A stretch of DNA of 64,000 nt from Pelobates cultripes (lineage: Eukaryota > Chordata > Amphibia > Anura > Pelobatidae): positions 321,904,602 through 321,968,601 of the forward strand of contig OW240913.1 of assembly GCA_933207985.1 (NCBI GenBank), written 5' to 3'. Shown piece by piece: positions 1-11,560 of the stretch. Both the position numbers and the translations under genes were made by a program. The first letter of the stretch is position 1; the number at the start of each line of letters is the position of its first letter. The notes beneath the pieces were generated by a model. The model did no database searches. It saw only the letters and a program-made list of their open reading frames with translations, and was not told where the DNA came from.

Positions 1-1689
1 ATCTATTTTCTCTGATGGCATAAAAGGAACATGTAGAGGCAAAATGAATGAAAACGGACAGTAAAAAAATTGAAAGAGACAGTAGAAGAAATGATTTATA
101 ATTAACTGATTCCAGTTTTTGTATTGCAATCTCTGGAATTTATTAGACCAGATAGATCTTACACAGCATTGAAGCACGTATTAAGAATGATTCCTACTCA
201 TCCTTTGAGGTGGTCCTACTCATGTTCTTTCGTAGGAAGTTTAACAATAGTCTATTTTGTTTTTCACTGTTCTCTTTCAGTCATTCCATCATTTCTTCAG
301 CATTCTCACTGTCCTTTTAGTGACCCCCGCATTGTTGACTTCATCCTTGATCTTCTTCCAGACTTATGGTTGTGGTTAATTATACCACAGGCCAGTTATA
401 ACATTTGGCTTTTCATGAAACATATGGCCCAGTCTTGCTACTTCTCTACATGCCATTCATTCTTCAGTGTCCATATTCAGCCACCTCAACCAATCTCTTG
501 TCCATTTGCTACCATTGCCCTCACATTGTTGAAATAAATTATAAATGTGTAATATACATATTTTAGAAATCTACACGTTTTAGAAATCAAAAATGTATTG
601 CAGTGAATGTGCATGTGTGTGGCTATATGTATATGAAATCAATGTGCTATGTGTGATTCTATCCTCTACATCCCTGTACTGTACCTCAAATTTCCACCAC
701 TATTTTCATTTCCGCCTGCTCTACTAACCTTTGTGCCTAAGCTCTATGATCTAGCTCAAAGCAATTGCGATCACAGGCAAGGTGTAACTGTCATACACAG
801 GACTTTTCATTTTCAGTTAGTGATGTGTGTTTGATTTGGTTGACACCAATTGATTTGAAGATGATGGAGATTGATTGGCTGTTTCCCTTGGATCTCACCA
901 CTTTATGTTGGGACAACTGTGCCCAATATGACTTTTCCAGGCCTCTACCAGAACTTTAATTACACTAGAGCTGGCTAGACATTCATGTTTATCTAACTGT
1001 GAGCTCTGCTAGCAAAAGGGATTAAGTTTATTTCTGACTTATAAGTCTAGATGAGTTTGTGATAACAATAAATAAACTCTATAATGTTAAATATAATGTT
1101 ACTCAGTTTTTGCATTGCCTACAGTTAGGTTATTGGGCTATCCTATATGCAAAATATAATGTAGGGCAATGAAGTAGGGGAATAGACAATTGTCTATTGC
1201 CTTAAAAGAGGTAAGCAATATAGAGAGTGTAGCCAACAAAAAAACAAAACCAAGCATAGGACCAGAGGACAATTCAGATCTTAACCAAATAAACTCCACT
1301 GCAAATGGAGTTAGCAAGTAGCTACCAAGTGGCAATTTCTCAGTAGTGATGATGATTTATGTAGTGTAAAGGAATATATAATTTTTGTACCTTCAAAAAG
1401 TCAATATCTGTGTTGGGACATGTAGATAAATGTTTGTATATAGAATTACAAAAAGCAACTTACATTTAATTGATGTGGTCAGACAGTGACCATTGTCCGA
1501 ATATCGACACGTTTGTTTGAGAGCATGAAGAATTTAATGTGAGTGCATGTGTGATCAAGCATGTGCAGAGCAGTGGCTTAGGTAATCTCACACAGTTGGT
1601 TAGGGAAGGTTAGCATTAATATGGCATGCACACAAATATTTGGACAGACAGAGGAGATATGTAAAATCCTTGTGAGAGCTCATTGGCTG
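1..1689. other. AT-rich intergenic DNA, nothing recognised
   Basis: Single-copy-looking AT-rich sequence. The longest open frame (124-537, plus) has no domain, signal or codon pattern I can recognise and is probably chance. I see no tRNA, promoter or bounded repeat here. Confidence 0.6.
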
Positions 1690-2010
1690 AAGGCATCAAC
1701 TACAGTATCTTGAGAGGGGTTATAGTTGTAGTATAGAGGTTTTTAGGATTATTGGGTTTAGGGGTAGAGTGCTGTTAATTTTAATATTTGAGTCCAGGGT
1801 TCATTAGGAATATTGGGTTTGTGGTTAGAGTTAGGTTACATTTTGTATTGGTGTACATGAGGTGTTTAGTTTTTAGGAGGAGCTAAACATAGGTGTAATG
1901 AATATGAGTTTATTTTCATGTTTAGGCTTTGATTACTTGAATTTAGAACTAAGGAAAGGGTTTCTTTAGGTTTTCAAATGGGTTAAATTTAAGGTTAGAG
2001 GAAATGAATG
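1690..2010 (+). repeat. Degenerate G/T-rich GGGTTTAG-like simple repeat
   Basis: The plus strand carries many variants of GGGTTTAG, GGGTTAG and GGTTAGAG spaced irregularly (around 1755-1770, 1800-1845 and 1950-2005). It looks like a decayed short-period array whose C-rich complement (CTAACCC) resembles the array at 58.07-58.6 kb in composition. It is not a clean telomeric TTAGGG run. The boundaries are approximate. Confidence 0.4.
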
Positions 2011-5000
2011 TTTATTGCATGTGGAGATTGAACCTGTTGCTACACAGTTTACCCCATTACTAAAGAACTGGTACAGGATACTCCTGGTATCATAATCACA
2101 ACAGCAGGCTATAGTGATTATGATGATTGAAGTAGCCCTTTAAATAGAGAACACTGGCCATGCCTCCGAAACGTTATAAGTGCCGAAAACAGGCACTGCC
2201 TAATGAGACATCCGGCCTTGCATTGATGGAAACATCATACCATTTCTATAAATTGTAATGCACAATGTTAATGACAATGAAGTGCGTGGCTCCTAATCAT
2301 GCAATTCCTGGGCTTGCAAGAGTAAAAATTAAACTCCATGCAGCATGTGTTATTTGCAGCTGTGACCATTAATCCAATTTCTCCTCTAAAAGAAGGAGGA
2401 ATACATACTTGGAGAGAGTTTGGTGAAACAAAAATTCTTACATGTTGCCCTTATATGGCTCTAATATTAAAGGAACCCAAATCCTACTCTAACCCATCCA
2501 TGCATCGTGATCTATCCATGAAGTATGAGGGCCCTTATCATAGCACACAAGATAAGTGGGTCCTAAACTCCTGGTGGCAGCTGCTATTTTCTGCAGTCAT
2601 TTCAGACCTTTCCCAATAATTATGTGTAATTATGAAGACAGAAACAACAAAATTCTGTTTTCTGACCTCCTCTGCCAACATATCATTATGGATACAAGGC
2701 TGTTGAGTATAACTCCCATTCATTTTGAAAAAGTAACAATAAGTAGACTGGCAATATACAGTTCACCAAGACTGTGTGTGGGGTGCAATCCACAGAGTCT
2801 TTGCTCAGAGAGTCAATGCACAGCAGTCAAAAAGATAAGCCAACAGACCAAGAGAAATACATTTTTATTCCATCATCAAGTGAACCTGGAAAATGGCAAA
2901 TGCTGGGTCTACTTGATGGTTAAATACAAAGCGTCTTTCGAAGAGGATTTTTGTCTAAACATTTTTAGGATCATTTGACTGCCACGAATTTTGGTGCAGC
3001 CCTATGTTTGAAGGAACCCTAACCATAGCCCTAAAAGTTAAAAAAATCAAAAAAATCTTAACATGTTTATAAGGGAAAACAAAGGCATCTTGGGGTTCTG
3101 GACATTTTCAGTATTATGGTTTATCATTATCTCTCTACAATTGCTAAAAATGCTTAATAATCTTGATGAGATTGATGCCAAATTACATTTGATTTTTAAG
3201 TACAATGTATTATTTTACATGCTAAGAAAGAGCGATTTAAGACATAATTCTTTATTAAACTGATATTTTTAAAACGTCAATTAGAAAATGTTCTAATGTG
3301 CTATAAAGGAAAGACTCAAGATTTGTCCAGTGAATCAAAATTAGATGACTATAGACATAACCAGGCAGACAAGCTATTAAAAGCAAAATTTAGTGGGCCA
3401 ATACGTTTTTGATAGCAATGGGTTACTGTGGTAATGATTATTTAACCTGCAAAGTGTTGGGTTAAGTATGTGTGTCTATGTAAAATGTAGTTCTTTATTG
3501 AAGCTCTATTAGGAGATTATGATAACTGATTTTCTAAAGAAATTGAATTCAGAATAATAAAAAAACGTCTGTCATTCAAAACTGTACAGAATCGTAACCT
3601 GCCTAGCACCCAATTATAAAGCATTCAAGCTTCACCGCAAATTTAGGTTTCTACTGCTCCTTATTCTTAAAGCATTTACGTGCCTCATTTATTTCAGAAA
3701 AAAAATATTTTTTGAAGAACATTCACTGGAAACAGTGCATCCTAATAATGTAGAATATTTGAGGAAGGAGCCCAAAGAACATTCTTAAGTCCTAGTGTCT
3801 CCTTTTCACATAATCCATACTTGTACTTTTACTGTACATACATGTACATCCATTCTAAACAAAAAACAAATAAATTGTTTGTTTTTTTTGTTGCAAGTTT
3901 ATTTATATCTCTGGATCACTAATATATATCTATAATTTATAACTATATTCATATCATATGCTATTTTTTTTCCATTATAAATATCATGATGACACAGTAT
4001 ACACAGACATTACCTCAACTTGTAAAATAAATCAATTGGGAAAAAAACCTTTTTTTGCAATTTAATCTGTTTTCATTTATTTAATTAATACCAGTTTAAA
4101 ACCTTGATACATTAAACACTCTTTTTCTCATTAACTGTCTAAGAGCAATGGGACTTTAAAGACTCCCCATATCGTAAACGGAAAGAACTATTTTTTTCCC
4201 CCCTTGTATATGAAAAACTTATGACTTTTTTTTTTGAATCTTAAAATATGTTATTTTTAAGTAAAAATGAAAGATAAAAATATAATCTGTAAGTAAGTAC
4301 AAAGTTAAGGAAAAGGGCCTATGAAAATTCATGACCTGAACATTCTTTCAGGGTCAAGCAATTCATCAAATTCTCCACTCTCTGGTTTCAATTACACAGC
4401 TATTGTAGTAAGGACTTATTTTAGCAGGTTCATTTGCCTCAGTGGGGAATACAGGACTTTGGCCTAATGCTTCACCTTTAGAACAGGCCATTTGTGCCTT
4501 AGAACAAACACCAATCATCACTCTTTCAGAGAGAAATTCTGTGTTGGAGTGGCCTATTGGATTGGAGATTCTGTCAAGGTAAATGCTTGTCGGCAATGAC
4601 TGTGGTAGAGTGGCGATAAATCCCATTTTATTGCTGAAAAATTCCAGCATCTCTCCATGCTTGACAGCTCCCTGCATTCTCATACCCATTTGGACAATTT
4701 CTGTACAATGTCCATCTGGTTCTTATTACCTTTCAACGTGCCTCTGACTGATTCAGAAAAAGTACAGGTCAGAACCAGGGGACAGAATCCAAGGTGATGG
4801 ACAAAACAGAAGGAGAAAATACAGAACTCTGATTTAATTAGAGTATGTGGCTCAACATATATTTCTATGCATTAAATCCTATTGACAGAGATGTACCTTA
4901 ATACAAATTATACGCTCAGCAAGAATATACTTCAAGATATTATTGAAATATTATTCTGATTACACTGTGAGTAAAGAAAAATGAAGGGCTTTGTATTGTG

Positions 5001-5782
5001 ATTATTCGACACACAAATTTAGAAAAATTTAGTAAAATCTCAGAAAATTAACAGGAGGATTAGTCACCCTGGAAATCAGGTTTATTAAGACCCGTAAAGT
5101 TTTTTCTGATAATACTTTGGTATAGTTAAGTTAAATAATATGTAAAAGGTAAATTCAAAAACATTTATACACTTGCAAAAATTGAGTTAGTCATTATTTA
5201 ACCAAGTTTCCAAATAATTCAATTAGCACACTAACTAATGATATGCGTCCTCATGGTATTTAGTTCTACATCTAATACAAAAAAAAGTGTAAATGATTTA
5301 TGCAATAGGAGAATGATAGTGGCAGAATTTCAACTTTGATGAGATTAAAGTCAATGGGAATTACATTATTTTTAAGAACTGGTTGTTTTTTTTGTATAAT
5401 TTTTGTTTATTTATTCAGTGTTTGATATTTGGAATATCAATTAATGTCACACTATCCATGTCCTTGGAAAATAATTATGTGGCATTATTATTAGTTTCAC
5501 CCATACACAAGACACCGTCACATTTTGTCACCATGAATGAAGAATACAGTTGGGGTGATTTGAGAACCAGCCTGCAAAACGTATGCTGATAGAGCATAGA
5601 AAAAACAATATTTAATTTAGAGTTCTTTCCAATTCATCTAAATTTGCCCAGATTTTGTAAAACGCTTTTCAAATTACATCTTGCTTTATATTGAGTGCAG
5701 CATTACCGGTAATAATTTTGTCTATAGGGAGGTTTAAAAGACAAAGAATCAAAAAGGGAAGAGGTCCATTCACATTTGTGAG
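2011..5782. other. AT-rich spacer, no gene seen
   Basis: No recognisable gene. A 107-codon minus frame at 4366-4689 is the only moderately long frame and shows no family signature. Short poly-T and poly-A runs are frequent. No bounded mobile element was found before 5783. Confidence 0.5.
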
Positions 5783-6285
5783 TTAAAGGACCACTATAGT
5801 GCCAGGAAAACATACTCGTTTTCCTGGCACTATAGTGCCCTGAGGGTGCCCCCACCCTCAGGGACCCCCTCCCGCCCGGCTCTGGAAGGGGGAAAGGGGT
5901 AAAAACGTACTTTTTTCCAGCGCTGGGCAGAGAGCTCTCCTCCTCCGATCCTCCTCCGTTCCTCCCCGTCGGCTGAATGCGCACGTGTGGCAAGAGCTGC
6001 GCGTGCATTCAGCCGGTCGCATAGGAAAGCATTCATAATTCTTTCCTATGGACGCTTGCGTGCTCTCACTGTGAAAAATCACAGTGAGAAGCACGCAAGT
6101 GCCTCTAGTGGCTGTCAATGAGACAGCCACTAGATGATTAGGGGGAAGGCTTAACCCATTAATAAACATAGCAGTTTCTCTGAAACTGCTATGTTTATAA
6201 AAAAATGGGTTAACCCTAGAAGGACCTGGCATGCAGACCACTTCATTAAGCTGAAGTGGTCTGGGTGCCTAGAGTGGTCCTTTAA
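5783..6285. mobile_element. TTAA-flanked palindromic MITE (T2/piggyBac-like)
   Basis: TTAA target copies lie at 5783-5786 and 6282-6285. Just inside, the left end reads AGGACCACTATAG and the reverse complement of the right end reads AGGACCACTCTAG, matching at 12 of 13 bases. The interior is a chain of local hairpins: around a GCTTGCGTGCTCTCACTGTG arm near 6053-6101, AGTGGCTGTC/GACAGCCACT at 6107-6133, an arm containing AAACATAGCAGTTTC at 6153-6212, and GACCACTTCA/TGAAGTGGTC near 6236-6262. There is no transposase. TTAA duplication with short terminal repeats is known for piggyBac-like and Xenopus T2 MITEs; the family name is inference. Minus-strand frames inside it (5703-6241) are repeat by-products. 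Confidence 0.85.
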
Positions 6286-6286
6286 C

Positions 6287-8299
6287 AACTAGTTTGTCAT
6301 ATCTAGGCCACCATAGAAAACCTTTAAAAAAATCAGCTAAGTTTTTTTTCCAAAGTTTGTTATTTTGGTCCTCATATTACATGCCAATTGTCAACTCATT
6401 ACCACTCTGTTTATTTATTTTACTGTTTGGCCTTAAGGCTTACAATATTGCAAATTTATGTGACTGGTTATATGAAACCTATACTATTAGCAATAATGGA
6501 ATTAATAGGACTGGATTATAAGATAAATGAGGTTTAGATTGGAGGCATGCACTATTTTATTATTCATATTGTCAGTAATTCATTTTTAAAAGGTAATACT
6601 TTAATGCTCAATGTATTTTAAATATAACAAGATGGCGGCAAACATGATAGCCTTTCTATCAGTCTGTTACATTTATTTTCTTTATATTTGTTTTTGAAAT
6701 TAAAGGAAACATTTAGTAATAATAATTAAAAAAAATGTCACTACTTTTTATAATATACAGAGTATGACATTAAAATGCTCTTAAAATGTATTTAAATTAT
6801 TGATATAATGTTATCAACTTTTTACTGTGGCAGCTTCGTAAAATACTGCATTATAAATAATTCTTTATCACAATAGTATAATCAATCCTTAGACCAGATT
6901 ATAAATCAAGAGTTTCATTAACTGCTGATGGCTAGTTTAAATTGCAGCGCTGTCCATAATGTCTGTCTATGTGTGTTCAAACTATATTAAAACCCATTAA
7001 ATGGTTTTGTAATATCATCTACCTCTAGCTGTTAGTATAACTAATGGTACTGTTTTAGAAATCAATATACATATACTTGATAAATTCATGTTAACGATAC
7101 TATTTAGATTAGAAAATATTATAAAATGCTGAAACTGAAATGGTCAGATCATATTTAAAGGTTACAACAATAATTATTCTGCCGTTAGATGTCATATATT
7201 TTGAGATGTTTGTTGCTTACCGATAGACCTGTCACACAGTAAAGATTTGGGAGCAATAGGTCAACATCTTATGAATTAAATATTAATATTCATGCAGATA
7301 CATAGTCAGCAAAAAGTAATTAAAGTCTGTAAAAAATAATAATACATACAATGACAATCTCTAGCGTATGATTAGTTTATAATTTAATATTGTATATATT
7401 TTTAATTTTTTTTTACCAGCATTTGGCATTTTACCTAATTGTTTTACACTTGATATAATATTAAATATCTTTTCATTACTGGCGTCGTAGATATTTCATA
7501 AATACTGTTAAATCATTCGGAATTTGTATTTTATTTTACTAGATAGAATAAATAAAGACTGCACCTTGATTCTATAAAATTAGCTGAGTACCTTTAATCA
7601 AACATAAACCTTGTAACCACCAAAGCGATTCCACTTTTGCAATAACATCGGGTCTTTTTACATATTAATGTTGTGTATCATAACATACGGTTTGTAATAT
7701 TGCAGAAAATATTACGTCTGTTTATATAAAGAATACTTGTATAGAGAATATCCCTCACATTATGCAGAACATTAAACCTTGGATCCTAGATGACAAGGTG
7801 GAGAAATGTTACTTCAATCCTTAGAGAATTTTCTGACATTTTTCTCAGAGTTAGCCAGCCTTATTTAGAGGCGTACCAGAGGCTCATGCAGTCATTCTTG
7901 ACACTGATGGGTATTTCAAAATGCTACTTAGGAGGTACTAAGAAAAACAAAAAGTTTGCTGCCACTCAATGTATATACATTTACAGTTTGGTGAAAGTGA
8001 TGCTCGAAATGAAGACACAAGATAAAACCGACGCATAGTATTCTTAGATAATTTAACCCTTTGATTGCCAGAAGAGAAGTAATGGGGTATAAATCTCTCT
8101 GGCAGCCAAAAAGGGCAAGCAGACAGCCATCTGGGTTAGAATCCTGGGTTCCTCTAAGGTTTAGATAATAGACAGTTGGAATTGGTAAGCGGAATGCAAT
8201 ATTAAACACCCTCTGAGACTTAATTTAGGTTTTGTGGTTTAAAGTTAAAATGCAAGGCATCGTGATGTCTTTGAAATATGATTGTTGTATATTTAAAAA
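6287..8299. other. AT-rich spacer, nothing recognised
   Basis: Long AT-rich stretch without a bounded repeat, RNA gene or credible coding frame. Small frames at 6294, 7790 and 7928 are not supported by any motif. Confidence 0.5.
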
Positions 8300-8860
8300 C
8301 CATCTTTAAAATGCAGGTTTGTTTACTCTACAGGGATGACTGTGCTGCCTCTTCATAGAGGGAACAGACACAAATAATATCTTTTGAACTGTTTGAAGTG
8401 CAAGCAGCATTCAGTGGTAAATTGCTATCATTTTAATAAGAAAGACAACTACTTATTTATATATGGGGCTAAAGCTTGCTCACAGTGTTTATTTTCAACA
8501 ATAGCTGTCTGGAGACTTGATTAATTGTCAGATGTGGAATTTGAATAATTAGAAAAATGAGTTGTCTGGTTTCATTTTACTGGCTTAGATTAAGGGTGTG
8601 CTAAATCTCATTTTACCCGCTTAAAGTGTTTACTAAATTATGTTGTCTGCATTTAATCATTGCTCACAGTTTGCTTTGAGAGGGCATTAAATTGTATGGA
8701 TTAGAATTAAATATATCAATGGTGAAGTTGAATGTACAACATTTGCCTACATTTATTTTGTCTGCATGAAGATGAAATCATACGATGGTAACTTCATTTT
8801 TAAAGTAACTTGGCACTTTCAGTAATGTAAGGCTGTAAAGTGTTGATACATTTGCATGAA
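8300..8860. promoter_or_regulatory. Candidate conserved non-coding element
   Basis: Relatively complex, non-repetitive sequence in an AT-rich setting, with TAAT-type and TALE-like words close together (for example TTAATTGTCAGATG near 8521-8534). No open frame spans it. This is an appearance-based call only; conservation cannot be tested from one sequence. The limits are arbitrary. Confidence 0.2.
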
Positions 8861-9271
8861 AATGTATAAGGCAATGCATCACGACTACAGTAAATTTGTT
8901 TGTTGGAATGGTTTGTTTGTGTTTTTGTTCCACTAAATAACACATTTTGAGCATTAATGCAATATGATCACTGAGGTTTGTTATAGATTATATAAAAACA
9001 GACTTTAAACTAAATCTACATATTATCGATTCTCTAGATTGCAAGCTCACAGGCTTTCTTGCATAGTATCTTGCAGGAGGTTTGTAGCCCAAAGACATGA
9101 CTATGTTCTCCTTTTTATCTAATTATATATACCCCTGTCTGCATAATAAAAATGTTATTTTTGCAAAAATTTTTTTTAACTTTCTGTAAAAGAACTATAT
9201 AAGAAATGTCAAATAAATAAATAAATCTCATTTTTTTACAAGTCCAGAACCTACAAACTACTGGAAGACAA

Positions 9272-9273
<2 letters not shown>

Positions 9274-9328
<55 letters not shown>
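9274..9328. repeat. (CA)n microsatellite
   Basis: About 54 bp of uninterrupted CA dinucleotides followed by a short C-run. The Cys/Val-rich minus frame through it is an artefact of the repeat. Confidence 0.97.
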
Positions 9329-9331
<3 letters not shown>

Positions 9332-10499
9332 CCCCCCCCAAAGAAAAGAAAGCATACAAGTCATTCCATATTCCATATGCCATTGGCTACTGATAATCAT
9401 GCTGATCTCCCTCTTTAACAGACAATTTTCATAAATTTTTGCACACTTTCTCCTTAGTGTGTGATATCAACGCATGCCAAATAAGATAAGATCAACTGAT
9501 AATACATTTTCCTAAAATTTGATAATAAACCATGATAGCTGACATTTAATCCTAAGGCCTCAGGCTTTAACATTAAGTGATAAGACTATATTTCTACTTG
9601 TCTCATCAGATAACCGTACTTACTGTATGTATACATTATTTGAACATTCTAATGGCATTTTTGAAAAGTTGCAATTGTGGTTTTTTTTTTTTTTACATAT
9701 AACCATAGGTAAGGGGTTGTTTTGCTTCCATGCCAATATTTCAGACCCTGACAAGTAATACAATGGAATCCGTAAAATATTTTATCTCCCCACTACTTCT
9801 ACTATGTATAAACCATACACATGTAAAATACGATATATATATATAATTATATATGTCTAAACTTTTTCCTGCTTGCTATTTATGCCAAGTTTTAAATTAA
9901 TTTAAATATAAATTTGTATTTATATATAAAAAAATAAATAAAAAATAAAGCTCAGTAGTGAAGAGGTTTAAGTGATATGTCCCTTATTATGACATTGCTT
10001 TAATGCGAATTCTGGTACAATTTTCTCTAGCTAACTTAAGGTTCCTGCAATGTATCCTTAAACCTGCTGCATATTTTACACAAATTGTTGCATAAATCCA
10101 CTTCTTCCTTCCTTGTGAAAGGATTCATGGGTTGCTATGTGAAGTGCAACCTTGACAAATATCGATCCCCCCTCCAGTGCATTCAATAAATGAAGAATGA
10201 TATTTGGCAGATATTTACCATTCAATTGTGCAAATGTGCATTTATTTTTTTTTTTTAAAGAAAATAAATAAATTCTAAAGAAATTAAATGAAAATGGGAA
10301 CATTACAGAAGGCATTCTTAATCATAATTTAGTTGTAATGTCCATCCACATGCAGACATTGTGGTGAATGACATGGATTATAATAGATGTATTGTAGGTT
10401 TACAAATCTCATATGGATGCTGTATTGGAGCCAACCCATCCCTGGAGCCAAGGATGTATAAGGAAATCTGTGCTCCTCCTTGCATTGAGCATTTTGCTG
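9329..10499. other. AT-rich spacer, no gene seen
   Basis: Poly-T and poly-A tracts and an ATAT tract near 9833-9855. No repeat ends or coding signals were recognised. Confidence 0.5.
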
Positions 10500-10745
10500 T
10501 CTCTGTCAATATGAATGACAACAATTTGGCCAACTCTGTCTGAGTTGCACTCAACAGTGACAGGCGAATTATCAGAGTCCTGCTCTCCTTATTATCAGAG
10601 GAGAAATCATCAAGAGGAAGGGTGGACAATCCCTCTCCCCTGTCACTATTTGTCAGTGGGACAAGGGCCACAGCAATGGGAAGCTGACAGGTAATTTCAA
10701 CAATAACAATCACTCCTATTACTGGTGTCATAAACAATTCGCCTA
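10500..10745. promoter_or_regulatory. Candidate conserved enhancer-like element with TALE motifs
   Basis: A compact, balanced-composition, non-repetitive block inside AT-rich DNA. The TALE homeodomain word TGACAG or its complement CTGTCA occurs at 10503-10508, 10558-10563, 10640-10645 and 10685-10690. No long frame has protein-like content; the minus frame at 10378-10737 shows no known domain. The look is that of vertebrate developmental non-coding elements, but conservation and function are inference. Confidence 0.3.
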
Positions 10746-11112
10746 AGGAATGACAATAAGAACGCTTTATAATTCAATGCCATATAAATAAATGCCATCA
10801 GGTACCAAGTAATTTAACTCCAATCAAGCTTTGCCCCTTACATTAATATTGTTATTGAAAGGAGATGGAAAATTGAAAAAAGAAAAAGAAAAAAAAAAGG
10901 ATTCAATATGTTAATGGAATAAGTGGGGCAGAAAGGCTACAAGGAAAATAAAATAAAATAAATTAAAAGCAGGGAAGGTGCAATAATCAGTTTTATTTTT
11001 GCTGCCACTTGCAAATTATTTCTAATATATGTGTATTTGCATGTGTCATTGATTTAGCATTTCGCATTTGTTTCAACTAAGTATTTTATATTCAGATATA
11101 TGAGTCCTGTTA

Positions 11113-11172
11113 GATCCCATTGTACAGCACTATGGAATTTGTTGGCGCCATATAAATAATAAAATAATAATA
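11113..11172 (+). repeat. 3' end of an anuran interspersed repeat (L2-like LINE/SINE tail)
   Basis: Contains the block ATTTGTTGGCGCCATATAAA followed by an AATAATAAT-type tail. This resembles the 'gcgctatataaataataat' terminus common in anuran interspersed repeats. Related sequence lies at about 23999-24070 and 51866-51962 in the opposite orientation. Assignment to an L2-like family is tentative. Confidence 0.5.
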
Positions 11173-11399
11173 ATGTTGTTTTATGATATGCAATATGTGA
11201 TAATTGTGGCTAACCGTAAACAGTGTTTTGCTAAAGTTAACGCCATACATGAATGGTAGGCACAAGCAAAACCTTTGTAATAAAGCAACGCAATTAGAAA
11301 AGACCAAAGGAATCACAATTTTGTCTATCGTTACTCTGCAATCTCCTTGTAACAATGTGAGCAGTAAAACAATTCCCAATTAACAAGTTAAATTTCCCG
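11173..11399. other. Spacer
   Basis: No feature recognised in this short stretch. Confidence 0.4.
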
Positions 11400-11560
11400 A
11401 TCCACCCAAATCGTAATTTTACTATTTGTCCAGCGAGAAGACAATATGCCATCAGTTTGACAGCACTAAAAGAATGTGAAAATCTCTAATTAGGAGAACT
11501 GCACAGCAATTAACACATGTCAAATTTCACTTCATGAAGTGCCATTCTAATTTTCTCACT
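11400..11560. promoter_or_regulatory. Possible conserved non-coding element
   Basis: Non-repetitive stretch with several TAATT and TTTGACAG-type words (for example TTTGACAGCA near 11457) and the short palindrome CACTTCATGAAGTG near 11528-11541. No coding frame. Regulatory meaning is only inferred from appearance. Confidence 0.2.

Noticed and set aside
124..537. 137-codon plus frame near the window start
   Set aside because: Hydrophobic, no recognised domain, AT-rich setting. I tried reading the opposite strand as a Tc1-like transposase remnant, but no diagnostic motif was convincing.
1690..2010. Interstitial telomere
   Set aside because: GGGTTTAG/GGTTAG variants are irregular, with no run of exact TTAGGG.
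4366..4689. 107-codon minus frame, possible exon or pseudogene
   Set aside because: Composition is protein-like but no family, splice sites or neighbours support it. A homology search would be decisive.
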